From: Stenotrophomonas maltophilia R551-3
GTDB lineage: Bacteria > Pseudomonadota > Gammaproteobacteria > Xanthomonadales > Xanthomonadaceae
Direction of reading: 5' to 3'
NCBI RefSeq assembly: GCF_000020665.1
Contig: NC_011071.1
Span: 548,501 to 612,500 of the forward strand
DNA: 64,000 nucleotides
Part shown: positions 57,067 through 64,000 of the stretch, in pieces
Layout: each line of letters begins with the position of its first letter
How positions within the stretch are numbered: the first letter of the stretch is position 1
The notes under the pieces: generated by a model
Told to the model about the DNA's origin: nothing
Database searches by the model: none
The model's input: only the letters and a program-made list of their open reading frames with translations
Made by a program: the position numbers and the translations under genes

Positions 57067-60000
57067 CTAGCGGACCTTGCTTTGCCGGCCGGCCTTGCGT
57101 CGCGCCGGCAAAGCACCCGGCAACGGCGCCAGCAGCGCCTGCACGTCCTCTTCGCTGAAGCGCGGTCCGGCGCTGCCGCCGCCTTCAAGAATCGATTCGG
57201 CCAGCATCGCCTTGCGCTCCTGCAGCTCGGCGATCCGCTCTTCGATGCTGCCGGCGGCAATCAGCCGGTAGACGAACACGGGCTGCTGCTGGCCGATGCG
57301 ATGGGCACGGTCACTGGCCTGGTTCTCGGCGGCCGGATTCCACCAGGGATCGAAGTGGATGACGGTGTCGGCGGCGGTCAGGTTCAGCCCTACGCCGCCG
57401 GCCTTCAGGCTGATCAGGAACAGCGGCACCTCGCCCTGCATGAAACGCTGCACCGGCGTGACCCGGTCCTGGGTATCACCGGTCAGGGTCACATAGGCCA
57501 GGCCCAGCCCGTCGAGCGCCTGCGCGATCAGCGCCAGCATGCCGGTGAACTGCGAGAACAGCAGGATGCGGCGGCCTTCCTCGACCATCGACGGCAGCAT
57601 CTCGCGCAGCAGCTCTAGCTTGGCCGAACCGGCATTGCGTGCCGGCGTTTCGCCCGGCAGCAGGCGCGGATCGCAGCAGACCTGGCGCAGCTTCAGCAGC
57701 GCATCCAGTACCCGGATGTGGCTGCGTGCCAGTCCGCTGTCGCTGATGGCCTCGCGGACCTGCTTCTCCATCGCCGCACGTACGGTTTCATAGAGATCAC
57801 GCTGCCCGCCCTCCATTGTCACCGCACGGGTGATGAGGGTTTTCGGCGGCAGTTCGGCGGCCACCTGGTCCTTGCGCCGGCGCAGGATGAAGGGGCGCAG
57901 CCGCTGCGCCAGCAGTTGGGCACGGCGCTGGTCGCTGCCGCGTTCGATGGGGTGGCGCCAATGCTGGTTGAACAGCTTTTCACTGCCGAGCAGCCCGGGC
58001 AGCAGGAAGTCGAACTGCGTCCACAGTTCGCCCAGGTGGTTCTCCAGCGGCGTACCGGTCAGGCACAGGCGATGACGCGCCTGCAGCGTGCGCAGCGTGA
58101 CCGCCGCCCGCGATTTCGGGTTCTTCACCTGCTGCGCCTCGTCCAGGATCAGCAGATGGTAGGAATGGGACTGCAACGCCTGCTCGTCGCGCCACAGCAG
58201 GGGATACGTGGTCAGTACAAGATCGTGCTCGGGGATAGCCTCGAACAGCGCTTCACGTGCCGGTCCGTGCAGGGTCAGTACGCGCAGGCCCGGGGTGAAG
58301 CGTGCCGCTTCGCTCTGCCAGTTGTGCAGCAGCGAGGTCGGCACCACCAGCAGCGCAGGCCGGTCCAGGCGGCCACTTTCCTTCTCGACCAGCAGATGGG
58401 CCAGGGTCTGCAGGGTCTTGCCCAGGCCCATGTCATCGGCCAGCACGCCGCCCAGCCCCTGCTGGCGCAGATACTGCAGCCACGACAGGCCTTCGCGTTG
58501 GTAGCTGCGCAGCGTCGCCTGCAATCCCGCAGGCGGTGCCACGTCTTCCGGTGCTGGCGCCTGCAGCAGGCGCTGCACGAGTGCCTGGGTGTCCTTGTGA
58601 CCCCGGAACTGCAGGTGTGCATCGTCCTGCAGCGCCTGCAGGCGGCCGCGGTCGTGCGCCGACAAGCGCAACGGTGCACCACGCTGGGTAAACAGGTCGG
58701 CCAGCAGGGCCATGATCGGCTTCAGTCGCGACGCCTGCAGCGCCAGGCGCGTGTTGCCGCTGGCAGTCAGCAGGATGTTCTCGTCATCGCCAATGGCGTC
58801 CAGCTGGCCGCGCGACCAGCGCGGATCGGCGTGCAGCACCTGCTGCAGCAGCGGAACCATGGACACTTTGCGGCCATCCACCTGGATCTCCAACCCCAGG
58901 TTGAACCAGCCCGCGTCCTCCGGGTCTGCCTGGATGTCCAGATCGATCTCATCCACCCGGGTGATGCGATGGCGGAAATCGTCATCCGTCTCCACCTTCC
59001 AGCCGAGGGCCTCCAGTCGTGGTACATCGCCCAGAAGGAATCCGGTCCAGTCATGGGTACGCAGCTGGAATTGAGGGCCTGCGCCATCCAGAACCGCGCG
59101 TGGCTGCGGGTCGCGGTGCAGCTTCACACTGCGCAGCTCGCCTTCCCGTCGCGCTTCTTCAGCCAGGTCGCGGGGCAACAGGGCCAGCCGGCCCTCGGTG
59201 TCGTGGGCGAACAGGCTCGGGTCATCCAGGAACCGCACATGCTCGTCGTACTCGAAGGCCACGGTCGCGATATCGGCCCATTGCGACGGGTCGCGGCGGC
59301 CGAGCCATGCCGGCCGGAACTCAATCGTATGCAGGCGCAGCACGGGGATCATCGCGCTGATCTGCAGGGTGGGCAGCGTGTCGCTTGCACCGGGGCGCGG
59401 CAGGGCAGGGTCGATCTGTTGCAGCATCTGTGCGACCACCGCTTCTTCGTTGGGTAACAGATTGGGCAGGCTCAGGAAGGCGTCGGCGTCCTCGGCCCTG
59501 ACATCCAGCAGCAGCGGACCGACCTCGCCGGTGACCGGGTCCAGATAGCACGCACTCCGGCCCAGGACCACGCCTCTGGCGCCGCCCTCCACGCTCAACG
59601 CGGGTTCCAGCAGCGTCGCGCCCTGCGTCATGCCAACGGTCCAGCCCAGTTCGCCGCGGCGTGGAGCTCCTGACCGGGCCGGCACGTCGCCGTGCGTACC
59701 GCAGGAGACCCAGCCATGGCCGCTGGAGACGATCAACTGCAGGGTGGCCGCGAAGTCGATCCATTCGTCCTTCGTCGCGGGCTGCCGCTGGGTGCGTAGC
59801 TGGATCATCACCGCCAGATCAGTCGGCGTGAGATATGCCGGAGGATCCAGCAGCAGGTCCGCGGTGATATCCATCCACTTGCCCGTGCTGATCGCACCAT
59901 CGGTCCCGTACTTGACGCGCCGGACCAGCACGGCGGGGTGGTGGTTATAGGTGGACAGTTCGAAGATGACACCGTTCCGGCGTGGCTGGGCCGGCTGGAT

Positions 60001-60381
60001 CCGCGCGCTCTGCCAACGCGAAAGCTCCGCCAGCAGTTCAGGACGCGGCGGTTGCGTCAGGTTCTGTTCGGTCAGGGGGCTTTCGTCGTCCATGGCAAGC
60101 GAATCCAGCATGTACGAGACCAGCACCGCCGCCACATGCTTGCAGGTGCGGCCGACGGGGCAGGAACAGGCACTCTGCAGGCGGCTGCGCGCGGTGCGCG
60201 TACTGGCCGTCAGATCGATCTCCACGTAGTAGGGATGCCTGGCCGAACCCTGTACCTCGGCCGTCAGCAGGCCATCGCGGAGTTGCCGGTTGCGCACGCC
60301 ACCCAGGCACTGCTCGCTTTTCTGCAGTGTCCATTCGTCTATCCAGCGGAACAGGTCTTCGTCTGTGAAGGTCGGCGTCAT
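57067..60381 (-). CDS. SWIM zinc-finger SNF2-family helicase-like ATPase
   Basis: 1,104 aa. A SWIM finger lies near residues 70-90 (CSCPVGRTCKH), a long middle region of unknown role follows, then SNF2 ATPase motifs: DDMGLGKT near 650, the DEAQ box near 747 (ILDEAQQVKN), GTPLEN, and helicase C with FSQFTG, SLKAGGVGLNLTAADT and DRAHRIGQQQPV. Probably a DNA- or RNA-polymerase-remodelling translocase of the bacterial RapA/HelZ-like group. It is single and unrelated to the glycan genes around it. Confidence 0.9.
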   Translation of the reverse strand: MTPTFTDEDLFRWIDEWTLQKSEQCLGGVRNRQLRDGLLTAEVQGSARHPYYVEIDLTASTRTARSRLQSACSCPVGRTCKHVAAVLVSYMLDSLAMDDESPLTEQNLTQPPRPELLAELSRWQSARIQPAQPRRNGVIFELSTYNHHPAVLVRRVKYGTDGAISTGKWMDITADLLLDPPAYLTPTDLAVMIQLRTQRQPATKDEWIDFAATLQLIVSSGHGWVSCGTHGDVPARSGAPRRGELGWTVGMTQGATLLEPALSVEGGARGVVLGRSACYLDPVTGEVGPLLLDVRAEDADAFLSLPNLLPNEEAVVAQMLQQIDPALPRPGASDTLPTLQISAMIPVLRLHTIEFRPAWLGRRDPSQWADIATVAFEYDEHVRFLDDPSLFAHDTEGRLALLPRDLAEEARREGELRSVKLHRDPQPRAVLDGAGPQFQLRTHDWTGFLLGDVPRLEALGWKVETDDDFRHRITRVDEIDLDIQADPEDAGWFNLGLEIQVDGRKVSMVPLLQQVLHADPRWSRGQLDAIGDDENILLTASGNTRLALQASRLKPIMALLADLFTQRGAPLRLSAHDRGRLQALQDDAHLQFRGHKDTQALVQRLLQAPAPEDVAPPAGLQATLRSYQREGLSWLQYLRQQGLGGVLADDMGLGKTLQTLAHLLVEKESGRLDRPALLVVPTSLLHNWQSEAARFTPGLRVLTLHGPAREALFEAIPEHDLVLTTYPLLWRDEQALQSHSYHLLILDEAQQVKNPKSRAAVTLRTLQARHRLCLTGTPLENHLGELWTQFDFLLPGLLGSEKLFNQHWRHPIERGSDQRRAQLLAQRLRPFILRRRKDQVAAELPPKTLITRAVTMEGGQRDLYETVRAAMEKQVREAISDSGLARSHIRVLDALLKLRQVCCDPRLLPGETPARNAGSAKLELLREMLPSMVEEGRRILLFSQFTGMLALIAQALDGLGLAYVTLTGDTQDRVTPVQRFMQGEVPLFLISLKAGGVGLNLTAADTVIHFDPWWNPAAENQASDRAHRIGQQQPVFVYRLIAAGSIEERIAELQERKAMLAESILEGGGSAGPRFSEEDVQALLAPLPGALPARRKAGRQSKVR

Positions 60382-60541
60382 CGTAGATGGAGGGGCGCAG
60401 GCGCTGCAGCACCCTTCTGCGTGGAATCGGCCATTCTACCCAATGCCCGCCTGGTGCTCCGTCAATGCTGCGGCGCATCCAGGCCCTTCGCCGCCCTCCA
60501 GCTAGAATGCGGTCATCCTCAACGTGCAGGGTAGTACAGCA

Positions 60542-61273
60542 ATGCAGCAATCGACTTCCACCGGCAAGCGCGGCAAGCGCTTCGCCAGTGCGGCGGAGGC
60601 CCTGCAAGGGGTGGTCGCCGATGGCCAGACGCTGGCCGTGGGCGGCTTCGGCCTGTGTGGCATTCCCGAGGCCCTGATCGCCGCGCTGCGCGACAGTGGC
60701 GCCAAGGGCCTGACCGTGATCTCCAACAATGCCGGCGTCGATGGTTTCGGCCTGGGCCAGCTGCTGGAAACCCGGCAGATCAAGAAGATGATTTCGTCCT
60801 ACGTGGGCGAGAACAAGGAATTCGAGCGCCAGTTCCTGGCCGGCGAGCTGGAGCTGGAATTCAATCCGCAGGGCACCCTGGCCGAGCGCCTGCGTGCCGG
60901 CGGTGCGGGCATCCCGGCGTTCTTCACTGCCACTGGCTACGGCACGGTGGTGGCCGAGGGCAAGGAAACCCGCGAGTTCGACGGCAAGCACTACGTGATG
61001 GAGACCGCGCTGCGTGCCGATGTCGCGCTGGTCAAGGCGTGGAAGGCCGACGAAGCGGGCAACCTGGTGTTCCGCAAGACCGCGCGCAACTTCAACCCGG
61101 CCTGCGCGATGGCCGGCAAGGTCTGCATCGTGGAAGTGGAGGAGGTGGTGCCGGTGGGCGCCATCGATCCGGACCAGGTGCACCTGCCGGGTATCTACGT
61201 GCATCGCATCGTGCACAACCCGCATCCTGAAAAGCGTATCGAACAGCGCACCATCCGCGCGGAGGGCAACTGA
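60542..61273 (+). CDS. scoA: 3-oxoacid CoA-transferase subunit A
   Basis: 243 aa. With subunit B it moves CoA from succinyl-CoA to acetoacetate or another 3-oxoacid. [13 protein letters not shown] near the N-terminus (CoA site), [19 protein letters not shown] and FYTATG-like FFTATGYGT are family motifs. ATG at 60542; a GTG six codons up is possible. TAGAAT at 60503-60508 could be the -10. The acetoacetate released by the tyrosine pathway at 18.7 kb would be a substrate. Confidence 0.92.
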   Translation: MQQSTSTGKRGKRFASAAEALQGVVADGQTLAVGGFGLCGIPEALIAALRDSGAKGLTVISNNAGVDGFGLGQLLETRQIKKMISSYVGENKEFERQFLAGELELEFNPQGTLAERLRAGGAGIPAFFTATGYGTVVAEGKETREFDGKHYVMETALRADVALVKAWKADEAGNLVFRKTARNFNPACAMAGKVCIVEVEEVVPVGAIDPDQVHLPGIYVHRIVHNPHPEKRIEQRTIRAEGN

Positions 61274-61274
61274 C

Positions 61275-61907
61275 ATGGCGTGGACCCGCGATGAGATGGC
61301 GGCACGTGCCGCACGCGAACTGACTGATGGCGCCTACGTGAACCTGGGCATCGGCCTGCCGACCCTGGTTGCCAACCACATCCCCGAAGGCGTGGACGTG
61401 TGGCTGCAGTCGGAAAATGGCCTGCTCGGTATCGGCCCGTTCCCGACCGATGCCGAAGTCGATGCCGACCTGATCAACGCCGGCAAGCAGACCGTGACCG
61501 CACGCGCCGGTGCCAGCTACTTCGGCAGCCACGACAGCTTCGCGATGATCCGCGGCGGCCACGTCAACCTGGCCATCCTCGGCGCCATGCAGGTCACCCA
61601 CAAGGGCGACCTGGCCAACTGGATGGTGCCCGGCAAGATGGTCAAGGGCATGGGCGGCGCGATGGACCTGGTGGCCGGCGTGCAGCGCGTGGTGGTGCTG
61701 ATGGAGCACACCGCCAAAAACGGCGAACACAAGATCCTGGCCGAATGCACGCTGCCGCTGACCGGCGTGGGCGTGGTCGATCGCATCATCACCGACCTGG
61801 CGGTGTTCGACGTGACTGACAAGGGCCTGTTGCTGGTGGAAGCGGCGCCGGGCGTCAGCGACGACGAACTGAAGGAAAAGACTGGCGTGGCGTTCGTTCG
61901 CGCGTGA
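61275..61907 (+). CDS. scoB: 3-oxoacid CoA-transferase subunit B
   Basis: 210 aa. The catalytic glutamate is E47 in [10 protein letters not shown], which forms the acyl-CoA thioester intermediate. [17 protein letters not shown] and [16 protein letters not shown] are family motifs. Starts 1 nt after subunit A. Ends 10 nt before the convergent WbsX-like gene, with no terminator visible. Confidence 0.93.
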   Translation: MAWTRDEMAARAARELTDGAYVNLGIGLPTLVANHIPEGVDVWLQSENGLLGIGPFPTDAEVDADLINAGKQTVTARAGASYFGSHDSFAMIRGGHVNLAILGAMQVTHKGDLANWMVPGKMVKGMGGAMDLVAGVQRVVVLMEHTAKNGEHKILAECTLPLTGVGVVDRIITDLAVFDVTDKGLLLVEAAPGVSDDELKEKTGVAFVRA

Positions 61908-61917
61908 CGCCGGAGGT

Positions 61918-63978
61918 TCAGCCCCCGCGGGCATATGGGTAGCCCGCGGATGCTGGTTGTGGGGGGGCGCCGTGCACCTGGGAGGTGTCGCCCACGGAGA
62001 AGCCGGCGCACGTGGCCACGGCACCGGTCGCGCGCTCGATGGCATGGGCCAGGGTGCCATCGATCTGGCCGGCTTCGACCTCGAACATGCTGGGCAGCAG
62101 GTGCGCATCCAGCAGCGGGCGCAGTGCCTGCAGGCGCACCCAGAACATGCTGCCGGACGCGAACTGACCGTCGCCGGGCGCACCGTCCAGCCCCAGCTGT
62201 GCCCACAGCCGCTCCATGCGCTGTGCATTGCCACCGATGTAGTCGGCCACATTCAGCAGATGCCCGGCAGGAGCCATCAGCCCCAGGCGGGGATCGGCTT
62301 GGAGATGGGCCAGGTTCGCCGCCGCCTGGGCCGGGCCCAGCAGCGCATCAACCATCTCGCGCCGCCACTGGTCACCGTTGTCGCGATGGGTGGAGCGCTT
62401 GGTATGCAGCTTCAGCACCAGCGATTCGTTCTGCTGCAGCAGCCGGTCGGCGGCATGCAGGAAGGGCAGGATGTCGCGGCCGTGGTTGTCGTAGGCCCAG
62501 ATCTCGGCAGGCAGTCCGTGCGACTCGGTGATCGACTGCACCTGTGCTTGCCGGTCAGATGTGGTGGTGATGACAAGACGTGCCGGAAGCCCGCTGTCCT
62601 TCACCGCGCTCAACAGCTCGGGCAGCGCGTCCAAGTGCCAGGCATGGATGACGACGCACGGCCGCGATGGTGCAGGCTGCGAGGGCGTCATTGCGCGGCG
62701 GGTGGCCTGCAGCCAGGCATGGCCGAGGCGGGCGTCGGGCTCGAGCACAGCACTTTCCGCCCATTCGTTCCAGGCGTTGATGAACACCATGCGCCTGGCC
62801 GGCGGAACATCGCGCAGGCGTCCGTGCACCGTGTCGTGCAGCCAGTCAGCATAGCCGCGCGGCGACGCGTGCAGCAGGACGCGTCCGCGTCCGGGGCGGC
62901 GGGCCTCGTTGTCCCAACCCGGATTTACGCCCGGATACAACGGATAGTCCGGTAACGGTGCCGTGCGCATCTGCGCCGCCAGCTCGCGCCAGTCGCGCAC
63001 GTCGCCTTCGTAGCCGGGGTTGAGCAGGAACTGGGACGTGTTCAGCTGACGTGGAGCGGCTATGTTCGGCGGGAACTCCACGGCGGCATCGAAGCCGATA
63101 TCGCGTGGGTCCGGGCGCTCGAAACTCTGGACATAGGCCAGATGGATCTCGCCGATGCCATTGTCACGGCACCAGCCGCGCCAGCGCGCGGCCGTGGCCT
63201 TGGGATCGGGCAGCAGTTGCGGGCGATACAGCAGCAGCACGGGGTGTCCATCGACCTTCAATGCCCGGCGGTCCCGCAGGTATTCGGCGATGTGGGCGAT
63301 GAAGGCCAGATCATCCTGCTCGCTGTGCTGCTGGCCGATCAGCACGTCCTGGTTTCGACCATCCCAGCGCCGGGTCCAGTTCTCGTTGGCCCAGCACAGG
63401 CAGAAAGGCAGTTCAATCGTGCTGTCGGCCAGCCATTGACGCAGGGGCTGCTCCATCAGCGTGTGGCCACTGAACCAGTAGAAGTAGAAGCAGAAGGCAC
63501 CGATGCCGTGGTCTGTGGCCAGTTTCGCCTGCGCACGTAGCGTCTCGCCAACGCGAAGGTCGTAGAAGCCCAGGTCGCCGGGCAGGCGCGGTTGTACATG
63601 ACCCTCGAACTGGGGTAAGGCGCGGCTGACATTGCGCCACTCGGTGAAGCCCTTGCCCCACCACGCATCGTTCTCTTCGAATGGATGGAACTGCGGCAGA
63701 TAGAAGGCCACCAGCGTGGCTGGCGGTGCTGCCGGCAATGGTGCGTCTTCCGCGGCGGCGTAACCGATCGCCCGTTCATCGGCACGCAGCAGCGCACGCG
63801 CACCATCGGCTGCTGCGCCGACACGACCGCGCGGCGGCGGTGGGCTCCAGCTGCCGATGCGGTCCAGGCCTTGGTTGCGCAGGCGATCGCGCAGCGCCGC
63901 GGGCATCGGCAGGGCACGGAACAACGCGCGCAGGACGGAGAAGCTGAGCTGGCGGATGCCGGACGCTGCGCCACTCAT
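61918..63978 (-). CDS. WbsX/RgpF-type glycan biosynthesis protein
   Basis: 686 aa, no signal or helices. Residues about 85-420 are a WbsX-type domain (VAFYLPQFHPFEENDAWWGK, GKGFTEWRNV, CWANENWTRRWDG, FINAWNEWAE). From about 440 to 650 is an RgpF-like rhamnan-synthesis domain (VVIHAWHLDALPELLSAV, VLKLHTKRSTH). Both occur in O-antigen and rhamnan assembly enzymes, so it probably adds sugars to surface glycan, possibly rhamnose made by rmlBACD. It lies outside the main LPS locus. The ATG at 63978 is the natural start. Confidence 0.82.
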   Translation of the reverse strand: MSGAASGIRQLSFSVLRALFRALPMPAALRDRLRNQGLDRIGSWSPPPPRGRVGAAADGARALLRADERAIGYAAAEDAPLPAAPPATLVAFYLPQFHPFEENDAWWGKGFTEWRNVSRALPQFEGHVQPRLPGDLGFYDLRVGETLRAQAKLATDHGIGAFCFYFYWFSGHTLMEQPLRQWLADSTIELPFCLCWANENWTRRWDGRNQDVLIGQQHSEQDDLAFIAHIAEYLRDRRALKVDGHPVLLLYRPQLLPDPKATAARWRGWCRDNGIGEIHLAYVQSFERPDPRDIGFDAAVEFPPNIAAPRQLNTSQFLLNPGYEGDVRDWRELAAQMRTAPLPDYPLYPGVNPGWDNEARRPGRGRVLLHASPRGYADWLHDTVHGRLRDVPPARRMVFINAWNEWAESAVLEPDARLGHAWLQATRRAMTPSQPAPSRPCVVIHAWHLDALPELLSAVKDSGLPARLVITTTSDRQAQVQSITESHGLPAEIWAYDNHGRDILPFLHAADRLLQQNESLVLKLHTKRSTHRDNGDQWRREMVDALLGPAQAAANLAHLQADPRLGLMAPAGHLLNVADYIGGNAQRMERLWAQLGLDGAPGDGQFASGSMFWVRLQALRPLLDAHLLPSMFEVEAGQIDGTLAHAIERATGAVATCAGFSVGDTSQVHGAPPQPASAGYPYARGG

Positions 63979-64000
63979 TGCTGGAACCTGGGAAGGAAGA

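Noticed and set aside
57718..59457. Open frame of 579 codons opposite the SNF2-type gene
   Set aside because: Low-complexity Gln/Arg/Leu composition, antisense to a gene with all helicase motifs.

Overview
The window looks like a chromosomal segment of Stenotrophomonas (S. maltophilia complex) or a close Xanthomonadaceae relative. It is GC-rich, carries several GTAG-headed palindromes of the SMAG type known from S. maltophilia, and has the xanthomonad arrangement in which a lipopolysaccharide (LPS) locus lies between a cystathionine gamma-lyase gene (metB-like) and etfA, followed by rmlBACD and xanB/xanA. I saw no tRNA, rRNA or CRISPR array.

Region 1 (1-9.1 kb): a CcdA/DipZ-type membrane protein (cut by the window edge) with an exported MsrB; two OmpR-type two-component systems facing tail to tail; an asparagine-synthetase-like protein whose glutaminase site is degenerate; a phasin-like protein and queD. 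Region 2 (9.2-18.6 kb): a TonB-dependent receptor and an M14 peptidase, then a repeat-rich island around an IS110-family element and a rhlE-like helicase gene. The island holds four copies of a long hairpin with a fixed 52-nt core and locus-specific stems. One copy is split by the IS110 element, and the element's upstream non-coding RNA can be read as a bridge RNA whose guides match both the element ends and this target. A second fixed-core hairpin family (42-nt core, two copies) lies near 8 kb.

Region 3 (18.7-26.5 kb): tyrosine catabolism (FAH-type hydrolase, maiA), pilU, a DUF4398/OmpA-like pair, a YdcH-type protein, and the reverse transsulfuration pair cystathionine beta-synthase and gamma-lyase. 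Region 4 (26.5-41.6 kb) is the variable LPS locus: a Wzm/Wzt ABC exporter, three large multidomain transferases, galE, a GT-C membrane transferase, and a tightly coupled operon (HAD-UbiA, DprE1-like, DprE2-like, GtrA) resembling the mycobacterial polyprenyl-phosphoryl-D-arabinose pathway.

Region 5 (42-57 kb): etfBA, rmlBACD (dTDP-L-rhamnose), glmS, xanB and xanA/spgM (GDP-mannose and sugar-1-phosphates), a UDP-xylose synthase, and a GtrB/GtrA/GT-C set with two unknown small proteins. Together these make nucleotide sugars and lipid-linked sugars for surface glycans. Region 6 (57-64 kb): a SWIM-SNF2 helicase, a two-subunit 3-oxoacid CoA-transferase, and a WbsX/RgpF-type glycan protein.
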